Shown piece by piece: positions 34,331-45,077 of a DNA stretch of 64,000 nucleotides. The notes below the pieces were generated by a model, which saw nothing but the letters and a program-made list of their open reading frames with translations, did no database searches and had not been told where the DNA came from. Within the stretch, counting starts at the first letter, position 1. Every line of letters begins with the position of its first letter. The position numbers were made by a program, and so were the translations under genes. Source of the DNA: Tipula vernalis (Eukaryota; Arthropoda; Insecta; Diptera; Tipulidae); NCBI GenBank assembly GCA_958295665.1, contig OY282558.1:348545034-348609033 (forward strand). The letters are read 5' to 3'.

Positions 34331-34499
34331 GGCACTTTCAGGTCCGCCAACTGTTGGCAACATGTTGAGTAAAATAATCATAATGTTTTCTGAATGCAAC
34401 CGATTTATCGAAAATTTCATGGCAATGTGATAGATCGAATGTCAATTTTTCCATCAGTTTGTTTTCAATGCCAACATGTTGTGAGAACTGAAAGCGCCC
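34331..34499. mobile_element. 169-bp MITE with ATT duplication
   Basis: The ends GGGCACTTTCAGGTC and (complement) GGGCGCTTTCAGTTC match at 13 of 15 positions; CAACATGTTG occurs near both ends. ATT flanks it at 34328-34330 and 34500-34502. The matching left-arm sequence (complement of about 32965-33000) reads CATACTTATTGACTTATTTG, without it. A 3-bp duplication suggests the PIF/Harbinger group. Confidence 0.88.
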
Positions 34500-34524
34500 A
34501 TTGACTTATTTGCAGCCAACTTAA

Positions 34525-35205
34525 CCCGGTGTCTACACTAAGCAATTCCACTGATATTTTCTATTATGATATAAATTTTATCAATGTATGTGTGTGTATA
34601 TTATACGCATTTTGACACTGTTAGCAAATTATCAAGAGGCTATTTCACGAAATTATATTAGTAAAATATTCGGAAATGTCATAAAAAAGTTGTTTTGTTT
34701 TGCCATTTGGAATTGTTCTCAAGCTAACAAAATGTCTTTTAATACGGAAAGTACAATGCGATTAATCGATTTGAACCGAAAAAATGAAATATTATGGAAG
34801 ATAATCCATAAAAATTACAGACGGGTCGACATAAAAAATTCTATTTTACAAAATATAGCAGACGAAATGGACATAAATGTTGTGGACGTTAGAAGAAAAA
34901 TAAGGAATCTTCGAAATCAATATGTACAAAATAAAAAATTAAAGCAGAGTAAAAAAAAATCTGGAAGCGTTGTTGTTGACGATAGAAAATCTTGGTATTT
35001 GTACAAGGAAATGAGGTTTTTGGACGAGGTGGTAGTTCTCCATATTGTAAAATTTTCTGAAAAAATTACTTTGACAAATTATTTTTAACCTAATCACAAC
35101 TGGTAAGTGTTAAAAGACAACTAATTTTTTCATAGCATTGAAACAATTTTGTTTGACATTTGAAGATATTATTATGATAGTGAAATGCCCAATGTAGACG
35201 CCGGG
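34525..35205 (+). mobile_element. Harbinger-type element carrying only a MADF gene
   Basis: 681 bp flanked by TAA (34522-34524 and 35206-35208), the TWA-type duplication of PIF/Harbinger. The ends CCCGGTGTCTACACTAAGCA and (complement) CCCGGCGTCTACATTGGGCA match at 16 of 20 positions. The left arm of the giant repeat holds the uninterrupted target, reading CATCTTAAATAAGTATG on the complement of about 32945-32965. The only sizeable frame inside is the MADF protein; there is no transposase. Confidence 0.88.
34588..35088 (+). CDS. MADF-domain (Myb/SANT-like) protein
   Basis: An uninterrupted frame of 166 codons. The better start may be the internal ATG at 34732 (MSFNTESTMRLIDLNRKN), which gives 118 residues and places the MADF domain at the N-terminus as usual. 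From there the domain shows LIDLNRKNEILWKIIHKNYR, ILQNIADEMDINVVDVRRKI, then NLRNQYVQNKKLKQSKKKSG and a WYLYKEMRFLDEVV end, all standard MADF landmarks. MADF proteins bind DNA; in PIF/Harbinger transposons a Myb/MADF partner helps bring the transposase to DNA and the nucleus. Here it lies inside Harbinger-type ends with no transposase beside it. Whether it is expressed is unknown, and it could be a host-gene fragment caught by the ends. Confidence 0.75.
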   Translation: MCVYIIRILTLLANYQEAISRNYISKIFGNVIKKLFCFAIWNCSQANKMSFNTESTMRLIDLNRKNEILWKIIHKNYRRVDIKNSILQNIADEMDINVVDVRRKIRNLRNQYVQNKKLKQSKKKSGSVVVDDRKSWYLYKEMRFLDEVVVLHIVKFSEKITLTNYF

Positions 35206-35382
35206 TAAATAAGTATGTAAAATTTTTTTATATAACTTAATTAATGCATAATATCACAATGTATATGCAATGAAGTTAACAGAATTATAGTTTTCAGTTT
35301 AGATTTTTTTTGTTGTTGTACGAACATACTTATTTTAAGTTACCTCGCCAACATATTTATTTAAATAAGTATGTCTAAATAA

Positions 35383-35646
35383 ATGAGTATAACTTTCGGA
35401 AAGGGCCTTAAAGCTGTCGGAAATTCCCAACAAACAATCAACACGGAAACCGGAATGTTTCCAACTTCAAAATCGCATGATATACCCCCTAAACAGGTAA
35501 GCGGCGCTAACTATTATATTTACAAGTTTTTATTATGCTGTCCGAATATGTTTAATAATTTTTTGGCGTATTTCCCCACCTCATATATTTATTTAGTGGA
35601 CGCATGCCAAAAGACTTTGGGTTTTTCGACACGCGTTCTACACTAA
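35383..35646 (+). other. Open frame duplicated in both arms, right copy
   Basis: Partner of the minus-strand frame at 32439-32702, same length and start. No recognised domain. Confidence 0.35.
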
Positions 35647-36517
35647 AAAGATACATTTTTTCCATCTCTCTCGTGTTATATTATAAAAAATCACTAAACA
35701 TAATACAACAACAAAAAAAAATAGTAAATTTTTAGAATACAAACACACAATATAAATTTATCTTTTTAGGCTTCCTTTACTTATGTTCCACAAATAAGTA
35801 AGTAAATAAGTATCGTTTGGAAAATAGCCTTGTAGTCTAGAATGCGTGTCGAAAAACCCGAAGTCTTTTGGAATGCGCCTACCTTCACATGCACCATACT
35901 CCATTACCGATGTGGATTTGATAATTAGCTTTCATATGTATGTCTTTTCACACGTATCGAATATTGCTAATTTGACTGAAGCGCAACTAGTTTCATTTTG
36001 AATGTTACAAATTGGTTGTCAAAAATGTATTTGTTAAAAATCAATTACACATATGAATTTAATTAAACAAAAATAAATAATTATCGATAAACGTATCAAA
36101 TTCAACTAAAAAAATATTAATTAAGATCTTAAACAAAATTCTAAAAACATCTATTCAGTTTTGAGATTAATATCTGTCATTCTTTTCACACGGTAATTCA
36201 GTACTGCAGTGGATTACATAATACCGAATTATAAAGTGTATTTGATAATCCACTTCGGCATTAAATTTGCACATTTCACACGACCATTTTTCGGATTAGG
36301 TAATCTAGTTTGGAATTGGATTATGATGCGTGTGAAAGCTACTTATGTGGTTGAAAAAAAAAAAATAAAGATGAAGAGAAGCGAAGTCAGGCGTAGAGTG
36401 CCGCTAACCTGTTTGGGGTATAAGCTAAATCAATTTCATGCCAATTTTCGATCATTAAACTTATCTGTCTATTTAAGAACGAATGAGATATCTTCAAGCT
36501 AAAGCGTAAAAGACACT

Positions 36518-37068
36518 GAGCAGCGGCAGCGAGCAGCAAATTTAAATATATGTTGATTTGCTTATGTATTCATAGATAGTCATATGTTAAGCAAAAGTAT
36601 AAGCAATTTTTATAAAAACATTTAAATTTTTGATAATTTTAATAGATAAATGTTGATTAAAAGAAAATCTATCACAATTGGAATGTGTGGGACATGTCGC
36701 TCTGCTCTTGGTGTGTTTCAGCCTTAATTTAGATGTTGTTGTGTTAATTTTTTTTTTTTTTTTTTTAATAAATACAAATAAAAATAAAAAAGAATTCATA
36801 ATTACGATAATCTCTCAAAATGCATTTTCGAATTTTTCTGTCATATTAAAATGTTTTGCATGTGATGGATAAAGGCTGAAACAAACCAAGAGCAGCGCGA
36901 CATGTCCCACATATTCCACTTGTGATAGATTTTATTTTAATCAATAAAATTATCAAAAATTTAAATGTTTTTATAAAAATTGTTTATACTTTTGCTTAAC
37001 ATATGACTATCTATGAATACATAAGCAAATCAACATAAATTTAAATTTGCTGCTCGCTGCCGCTGCTC
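36518..37068. mobile_element. Foldback hairpin with about 210-bp arms
   Basis: GAGCAGCGGCAGCGAGCAGC at the left end is complementary to the right end (CTGCTCGCTGCCGCTGCTC). The arms (about 36518-36730 and 36866-37068) stay nearly identical through TTGATTTGCTTATGTATTCA and GGGACATGTCGC; the 135-bp middle includes a T run. It has no gene. Related to the mini-element at 31327-31597. It may be a MITE dimer. Confidence 0.8.
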
Positions 37069-37985
37069 GGGGTGTTTCACGATTAATGGCCTAAACACAT
37101 AGACGCCATTCGAAGCGCTGCTGTAATTAAATTACATGTAGTTTCATATTGGCGAACACATACCGTGCGTTTTTTATTATATCGGAGGGACCTCGATAAG
37201 ATACCTATTTGAATAAGTTAGGTTCCACAAATAAGTATTTGTTTCGAAAACAGCTTAGGCCCTTTCTGAAAGTTATACTTACTTATTTGTGGAACCTAAC
37301 TTATTCAATGTAATTTCCTATGTAATATATGTTAGGTTTCACAAATAAGTATAACTTTCGGGAAGGGCCTAAGGCCCTTTTCCAATACATAAGAAATTAC
37401 ATTGAATAAGTTAGGCTCCATCAAACAAGTAGGTAATTAAAAAAGGGCCTATGTGTAGAATGCGTGTCGAGAAACCTGAAGTCTTTTGGCTTCACGCTTA
37501 TGTTTCACCCTTTGTTGATGAAAATCGCAAATACACTACAAAGAACAAACATAATTTTATATTGTAAACGAGCCGCTTTGTTCAAAGCGTAATAAACAAC
37601 TAAACTCAATAATCAAATGCCTCCTTACTTTGGTCACTTGAACAGTTATTGGTATAAAAATAAAAATGCAAATTACGCTCAAAATAAAAACCGAAAAAAA
37701 ATATTCTTTTACTTTTATCAGTTGACATTAAAAATTATCTCTAGAAATCAAAATTATTTCTGCAATAATTATCCGGAATGAAAATACACGGCACTGTTGT
37801 TGTAAAATTCCCAAAGTAAGACTACAAGTATGACAAATTCACAGCTAAAGACTTTTAAATGTATGTTTAATGTAATCAACTTTAAAGAATAAAATTAATT
37901 CGATGCTAATCATTTGCTGAACAAAATGATTCAAATGATATTTTCACCGTAAAAAGATAATGAAAGTAGGAATTACTCCAGTCTA
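37069..37985. repeat. Right-arm segment with short nested inverted repeats
   Basis: Around 37200-37445 the words GTTCCACAAATAAGTAT and AGGCCCTTTC recur in both orientations, as they do near 32280, 32690 and 35395 within the giant inverted repeat. No counterpart of the remainder was found in the left arm. Confidence 0.55.
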
Positions 37986-38540
37986 ACAAATAAAGAAAAC
38001 CTAAAATTTCGTAGCACATTTAGAAAAGTTTCATTTCAGTAACAAATTGAAGAAAGAGATTCGAAAATTTATAATAACCAATTTTATATAACGCAAAACG
38101 AGGTCGTATTACTTAATTTTTCCGAAAACCTCATAAAATTTTCTTTACAAAAAAAATAAAAAATTGTATGCCCATAAATTTGCCCTATATTAATTTGTTG
38201 GCAATAAATTAATTTTGATGATAATTTTTGTCCCCACTTTATTTTATTTGGTTCCTTAAAGAACATTTTTTGTATAGACATTTGTAATCAGCCAAATATT
38301 TTATTTGATACATATTTATTATTTTTGTTTCTAATGGTTGACTCTCAAAACCTTTTTTTTATGTTCCCTTCAAATAATGCCAAAAAATAATAAATGTTTG
38401 CCAAATTATTATATTTTGTTCCAAAAAATTAATTTTATGATGCCAAGAAATTTTTTTTTTGTTGCTCATAAATTTGTGCCACTTTATTAATTTTTTGTAT
38501 CTCAAATATTAATTATTTGTGTGCCGCTTTATTGCCAGCC

Positions 38541-40540
38541 GTACCAAAATTAATTAAAATCAGTTGAAGTTCACTCATGAAGTTTAATTTTTGTATTAAA
38601 CGTACTGAAAGCAACGGTCCAAAAAAAATTTACTCGTAATCTCGTTAACAAACTTTGACATATCCAGTGCCTACCGGTATTGATTGATTAATGAATATGT
38701 GAGTGAGTACATATCTGCTATCCTTTAGGAGTTTTTTTAAGAATGAAGACATCTACCCAGATCAGAAATAATGCTTACAATAAACATAGCGTTTGGAGCT
38801 TTTATCATGATGAAATTCGATTTATCTCAGAATATATTGGTTTATCAATTCACTCTTATAAATGAGTAGAGGCAATCACACTGTGGTATTATTTTATATT
38901 CGAAAATGGTATATAAATGTTTATTAACATTTATATATGTATGTCTGTCTATACATCATATAACCACATACATATATAATAAACATTTTCCAAATTGTGT
39001 AAATAATCGATATGATACATCGAATAAAAAAATACCAACATAAATCTGTAATTTATAGAACAATATAAATTATCATTGGTTTTATTATATGCTTTTGTTA
39101 TTGTATTAATGATAGCAATACATGTCCCAATATATTATAGAGATGTATGTAAATAGAGATATGGATCCAGGAAAATCACAATTACTCATAATATATTATG
39201 TACATCGGCTCGGCATGATAGATAATTTTTCCTATTAAAAACGTATTAAATTCACTTTTAACTGATACAAAATGAAAATAAATTATTATGCTCACTGTAA
39301 ACATATAATGTGTCTTATTCATACGTATACGTACAAAATCATCATCATCAAAACTGACAACATGAACAAATCACATACCGAATAGTAGGTACATATAATA
39401 TGCAAATGTGTATTCATGAATGTAATATGTAAGGCAACAAAAAATGAAAATCTTTTTTGAAAAATGTTGTTCATTTTATATAAGTTTATGAAAATTTATG
39501 TTGTACACACACAGTATGTGTACCTACACATTTTTCAACTATTATTTAGAAAAAAAAAAATGTTCATGTACGAGTATAATAACAAATTATAGGTAAACAA
39601 TTTAAGCCTTCCTTATGTACGCGAGTAAATACACTAAACGTAGGGATGTATATAAATTTGTATTTAATGTAGAATCGCGCGTAAAATAAGGAATTAAGGA
39701 GTATATAAAACATAAAAAAAAAAGACGTGTGGTGTAAAATTGTTTGTACATACACACAGCGCAGCATACAGAATTTTATATGATGAGAAAGTATGTACAT
39801 TGTACATCGACAGGAGGATTAAAAACGAATTTTGTTCCGCTGTTTTACGTACGCTGTGTTACATCGTATATATACACCAAAACAAAAAAATTTGTAAAAC
39901 GGTACAACTTTTTTTTTTTTTTTGGAATCCCGAAAAAGCATGATGGTATAACGTGGTAGACCGTATATTTAATACCCACTGCTTGGGTTGAATTTTAATT
40001 TAAATGTGTTTTTTATGCGATTTTAAATTGTTGTGCTGAGTGTTAAACACCGCGCATACATTCATAAGATTATTTATGTTGTTATGGGAAATAAGTTAAA
40101 TTTTTCCGTTGAGACTTTTGTATACCAGCATGAAAAGTTTATTATATTACATACAAAAAATATTTAAAACTGTTTGAAAATGTATGATTTTTGATGATTT
40201 ATTTTGATTCCGCGTTAGCTACAAATTCACAAAATAAATAAACTTCGATGAATTTTTTAAAATAAGTTTAATGATTACTTGTGTGAAAAGTACGCCCTTG
40301 AGCTTTATTAAGGAATAATATTAATCGTATTTTAAATAAATAAATATACACAAAATTTTGTTCATGTTTCATGCCAATGAAGTTTTTACTATATTTTACT
40401 AAAATGTTTTTAGTTCTTGTTTAGTAAAAACTTCACTGTCCTAAATAGCAATGTGAAATTTTTACTAATCTAAAACTAATCAGAAATATGTATATAGCTA
40501 CTGAAATTATGACATTTAGGGGAATTAAGAGTTTCAATAT
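38541..40540. other. AT-rich spacer without recognised gene
   Basis: AT-rich DNA with runs such as TACATATATAT; open frames at 39564-39959 overlap on both strands and lack family resemblance. Confidence 0.5.
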
Positions 40541-40588
40541 TGTTACGTTTTTGCCTTGTCAATCAAGGTTCGTATCACTGGATTGTGA

Positions 40589-42859
40589 TGTATGCCCAGG
40601 ATTTTCATCCCAGGAAAACGAAATTGTTAACACTTAAACTATGGCGATACTATCCCAGGAAATCACTATCATTCTATTATTTTGTACCATCCCAAGAAAT
40701 CATTGAAATGCTAGTATGTATTTTTAGTAATCCCAGGATATAAACATATATACATATATCGTTATATGTATATATCGCAATTAAATATAAGTAAACTTGT
40801 ACATAATTTTTAAAACAGTAATTAAAATAAAATATATGTAATCATTCTAATTATGGATCCACGTAACAATAAAAATTGGGTATATTCACAATTAATTTCA
40901 GCTAAATTAATATATTGAATTAAGCTCAATTTAAAAATATGTTCTAAAAATTAATAAACAGTGAAAAATTCATATAACATAAGTATGCATGGACAGGACA
41001 TGACACAGTATATTAAGCCAAAAATAAAGAATGATTAAGTTACCTAGAAAGGGGACTTCAAAGCATCAAATATCGATAAAAATGAGTTGGGCTCTGGTTA
41101 CAATTTATCAAAACGAACCAAATTTTTCAATATCTGTATGGAGGTGCTACTACACTAAGCCACATCACACGAATTTCAGAGATGTTCTCAGGTAGTGACT
41201 ATATTAGCTTGAAAGGTAATATAATTACCCTTCAAATTAGGTACGCTTCATTCTATAAAAAAGACTTGAGCTCTGGTTACAATTTATCAAAACGTACCAA
41301 ATTTTTCAATATCTGTATGGAGGTCAGTATAGTCAGTGCCAAAAAATCCCTTTTCTCAATTTGAGCACAAATATTTGGAACTGAAAGAGATTGTACAAGT
41401 AATATAACAAAAATATCAACTTTTTTGCTGAAATTGTTAAATTATTATAGTGCCCAGTCAGTGTTAAAATGTTTAACATGCGACGAAACTTTAATAGATT
41501 TATTAAATTATATCCCCATAAACTTTTTTAAACTAGACAAATTAGGATTAAAAAATTTTGTTAACTGCCTGGAAGATACTATTTTATCGATTTGTCCAGT
41601 TTGCAATAATCAGCACAAACGGCAAATTTTTTCTAGCGAAATTGCGTTTATTTATGTTGACCATCCATAAATCCGACTAAAATTTTAATCTGTGACATAC
41701 CTCAAGTAGTTACAATTTTTAATGAAACCTTCAAAATTAGTTCATTTGTCAATTTTATACCACAAAGTTCCTCTATCTTTGTGGGACATTATGTAGCATA
41801 CTGTTTCCGGAAGGATCGTTGGAAGATATATGACGACATGAAAGAATTAACTTCTCGAACAAGTATTACGAAACCTCATAAAGTACTTCCTCATTTAATT
41901 CTATACGAAAAATCTGTTTAAAAACTACTGGGCCGATTTAGACGAAACTTACATTAATGTCTTCCTTTTAATTTCGGGCAGGTTATAGGGGTAGGTGTTG
42001 CATCGCTGTATCTTACAAGAGGGCTAATAAATAATCAAAAATGTTTTTTTCATAATTTTCTAAATAGCAATATGTGTAAATTTATAATTTTTTATGCGTT
42101 TTGAATCTATCCCAAGATTCAATTTAATTTGGTACGATTTGAAAAATTGTAACCAGAGCCCAAGTTTTTTTTATAGAATGAAGCGTACCTAATTTGAAGG
42201 GTAATTATAATACCTTTCAAGCTAATATAGTCACTACCTGAGAACATCTCTGAGATTCGTGTGATTTGGCTTAGTGTAGTAGCACCTCCATACAGATATT
42301 GAAAAATTTGGTACGTTTTGATAAATTGTAACCAGAGCCCAACTCATTTTTATCGATATTTGATGCTTTGAAGTCCCCTTTCTAGGTAACTTAATCATTC
42401 TTTATTTTTGGCTTAATATACTGTGTCATGTCCTGTCCATGCATACTTATGTTATATGAATTTTTCACTGTTTATTAATTTTTAGAACATATTTTTAAAT
42501 TGAGCTTAATTCAATATATTAATTTAGCTGAAATTAATTGTGAATATACCCAATTTTTATTGTTACGTGGATCCATAATTAGAATGATGACATATATATT
42601 ATTTTAATTACTGCTTTAAAAATTATGTACAAGTTTACTTATATTTAATTGCGATATATACATATAACGATATATGTATATATGTTTATATCCTGGGATT
42701 ACTAAAAATACATACTAGCATTTCAATGATTTCTTGGGATGGTACAAAATAATAGAATGATAGTGATTTCCTGGGATAGTATCGCGATAGTTTAAGTGTT
42801 AACAATTTCGTTTTCCTGGGATGAAAATCCTGGGCTAAATTTTTATACATTTTTATTAT
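40589..42859 (+). mobile_element. Foldback element with about 0.7-kb arms and captured protease-like fragment
   Basis: TTGTGA flanks the insert (40583-40588 and 42860-42865), and the uninterrupted LTR copy (complement of about 54670-54690) has it once. The arms, about 40594-41300 and 42140-42835, are near-identical inverted repeats starting GCCCAGGATTTTCATCCCAG. CCCAGGA-like words recur at least four times in the first 150 bp of each arm. The 0.8-kb centre holds the ubiquitin-protease-like fragment. No transposase is present. Superfamily unknown; left end may have lost about 10-15 bp compared with the right. Confidence 0.85.
41425..41930 (+). pseudogene. Ubiquitin-specific-protease-like (C19) fragment
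   Basis: The first frame (41425-41670) has KCLTCDE and, 51 residues on, CPVCNNQ, like the two Cys-x2-Cys pairs of the USP 'fingers' zinc ribbon. A stop at 41668-41670 and a +1 shift separate it from the second frame, which reads KILICDIPQVVTIFNETFKI, then FVGHYVAYCFRKDRW and KIYDDMKELT, ending HLILYEKSV. GHYVAY supplies the catalytic His (codon 41787-41789) and the following YDD the assisting Asp of C19 proteases. The N-terminal catalytic Cys box is absent, so it is a C-terminal half only. Family call is moderate: short, but the motif order is right. It may be a host gene piece captured by the foldback element, or part of a transposon-borne protease. Confidence 0.55.
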
Positions 42860-43270
42860 TTGTGAATAATACAAAATCAATTTAATTTATTCCAACGAAT
42901 TTATTTATTTCACAAAATTTATTATAACACAGTTTATCAATAAAAATTGACAAAATCACTTTATATAAATTATTCTCAAATTTTACTGATCACTTTTACT
43001 TTTTATTTCCAACAAAACACTTTTTAAATCACTTTTTAATTCCTTTTAATCTTTACACTATCGCTTACCAAATATTACTAATCCAATTCGACTTCGTTCG
43101 CCTTTTTATAAACACAAACCAAACTTCTAGAAAGCTAATAATTTTTCTAGTTAGAATAGTGTAGAAACATTACGTAACAATTATTATCATGGAAAATTCC
43201 ATTTTAGTACAGTTAAACATTGAGCTATTAATTTAACTTCTTCTATTACACACTAGGTGTCACCGCCACA

Positions 43271-44092
43271 TTACTTTTTAAAATTTCTATGACTCTGTGT
43301 AGATTTGTACACAAAATTTCGTTAAAATAATTTTATCCTAATTTTAACAAAAAATAGTTAGAAAATGGAACTTCATGTTGAGAAACATTGTAAATCATAA
43401 TGCTGTATTTTAAATGACAACAGGCACGAAAAACGGAATAATATATTTCAATAAGATATTTTACGATCTTAGCCGATTTTGATAAAATTCGACACTAATT
43501 GACCGGTGATTCTACAATATTTTTGAACACAATTCTGGAATATGAAAAACGAATGAAACTGGACCATTTCCAAACCAATTAAGATAAAATTCGAGATTTT
43601 TTCGAGAAGTTATGGAATATAGAAAAATGGACTGATAGTAGGCTGTTTCTTAAGTAAATATTTTTATTTATCACTCGCGATGGTAGAGTAAGTAAAACGC
43701 TTGCTTTATCAACCGAGGGTGCCGGGTTTAATTTAGTTCTTTTATAATCTTAATTCTATCTTTAATTAACCTAATTCCTTTTATAATATTATAAGTGACA
43801 CTAAAGTTGTACATTACATACTTTCTTTTAAATACGTTATTGACTGGAGGTACTGATTTATTATTATTATAATTAATTGACCATATACATATTTCATTTT
43901 TGGTTTTCTATCGGTTACAACAACTTAGTTTAGCAATAAGCGAAAGAAAACCAGTTTTTTTCAATTTCGTTGCATTTCACAATTTTCGTAAAGAACTGGA
44001 AATAACGATTGCTATTTTGTTTACTAATAATTTTTGTAGGCTATAATTTTACTATAATTCAACAATTCTTGCTAATCTCGCTTTTACATTGG
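43271..44092. other. Spacer with a tRNA-like segment
   Basis: Lies between two LTR-like copies. The only suggestive feature is the tRNA-like stretch at 43671-43740. Confidence 0.4.
43671..43740 (+). ncRNA. tRNA-like / SINE-head remnant
   Basis: CTCGCGATGGTAGAGTAAG resembles a tRNA 5' end with an A box, and GAGGGTGCCGGGTTTAATTT resembles the T arm with a mutated B box (expected GGTTCGAATCC). The anticodon arm is unclear. A tRNA-derived SINE head or a decayed tRNA would fit; no 3' SINE tail was identified. Confidence 0.35.
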
Positions 44093-44665
44093 ATACGGCT
44101 AATATATGTCGCCGCAGACATTCTTGTTACCAAAATACCAATCGTATTATGATTTACCGTCAGTCAATGGCTTCAATATTATTTGTGGACATTTTTAGAA
44201 AATTCTCTTGGATTTTACAACCCCTGGGATACTTGAACGAAAATTACTAACTTTAGTTGAAAATTATATAACTTCAAGAAAACATTACATTAAATTTTAC
44301 CAGTTAGGTATCAATCGAATTATGATTTACCCTTAGTCAATGGGTTCAACATTATTTGTGGAAATTTTATGGAAACTTTAGTTGAATATCATATAACTTC
44401 AAGAAAACATTAAACTAAATTTTGCCAATTAGGCATCAATCTACCTATGATTTATCAATAGTCAATGGGTTCAACATTATTTGTGGAAATTTTTAGAAAA
44501 TTCTCTTCGATTTTACAATCCTTTAGTAATTACCCCAGGTAAATCATAATGAGATGGATGCCTAACTGCCTAAAGTTATTAATTATAACTTCAAGTACCT
44601 CAGGGGTTGCAAAATCCAAGAGAATTTTCAAAAAATTTCCACAAATAATGTTGAACCCAATGACT
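44093..44665. repeat. Local direct and inverted repeats
   Basis: AGTCAATGG(C/G)TTCAA followed by ATTATTTGTGGA occurs in direct order at about 44161, 44336 and 44460 and inverted at about 44635-44660. The next block, AAAATTCTCTTGGATTTTAC, also recurs in both orientations. Units of 124-175 bp; a decayed tandem or foldback structure. Confidence 0.7.
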
Positions 44666-44820
44666 AAATTTTATATTTCGAGCTACCAGTAAATTAAGAT
44701 TTCCAGTTTTTATAAATAGGTTTAAAAAGTCCAATAGAATTTCCTAAGTTTTTGCAGGGATATAACAGAATCTAAACTTCTAATTTTATAATTGGAATGT
44801 AGTTTAATAAATCGATATAT

Positions 44821-45077
44821 TGTTACACACTTTTGAAACACTTTTTTAATTCTTTTTTAATATTCACGCTATCGCTTACCTAATAATAATAATTCAATTC
44901 GACTTCCTTTGGCTTTTTAAAATAGACAAACCAAACTTATAGAAATTTCATGACTTTACCATAAGAATAGTCTAGAAACATTTAGAACAGCTTTATCATG
45001 GAAAATTACATTTTAGTACAGTAAAGATTGAGCTATTAATTTAACTTATTCTATTACACCCTAGGTGTCACCGTAAC
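44821..45077 (-). repeat. LTR-like repeat, copy C (partial)
   Basis: In minus orientation it begins TGTTACGGTGACACCTAGGG at 45077 and ends TGTAACA at 44821. The part equivalent to the last third of copy B (including the polyadenylation region) is deleted. With copy A it might bound the remains of one retrotransposon (43271-44820), but that interval has no gag-pol motif. Confidence 0.7.

Larger units (their letters stand above)
30798..38540. mobile_element. Giant imperfect inverted repeat (foldback-like)
   Basis: The outermost matched blocks are GGCTGGCAATAAAGCG at 30798 and its complement ending at 38540. Matching blocks continue inwards: 30798-31260 with 37985-38540; 31270-31610 with 36480-36740; 31871-32300 with 36190-36480; 32320-32990 with 35205-35780; 33022-33360 with 33888-34222. 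Arms differ by point changes and by insertions in one arm. Many blocks are built of GGCAACAAATATAATATTTT-like words. I found no direct repeat at the outer ends, so whether it is one transposon or an inverted segmental duplication is open. Confidence 0.8.
40541..43270 (-). repeat. LTR-like repeat, copy A, split by a foldback element
   Basis: In minus orientation it starts TGTGGCGGTGACACCTAG at 43270 and ends AAAAACGTAACA at 40541, with TG...CA ends typical of long terminal repeats. The two parts (42860-43270 and 40541-40588) match the uninterrupted copy at 54333-54721 over most of its length, with one extra block near 43110-43240. The foldback element at 40589-42859 interrupts it. Confidence 0.75.

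Noticed and set aside
39564..39959. Overlapping open frames on both strands
   Set aside because: AT-rich, hydrophobic translations on both strands with no family pattern.
43271..44820. Complete LTR retrotransposon between copies A and C
   Set aside because: The interval has no gag, pol, primer-binding or polypurine signal that I can see, and the flanks of the two copies do not match.
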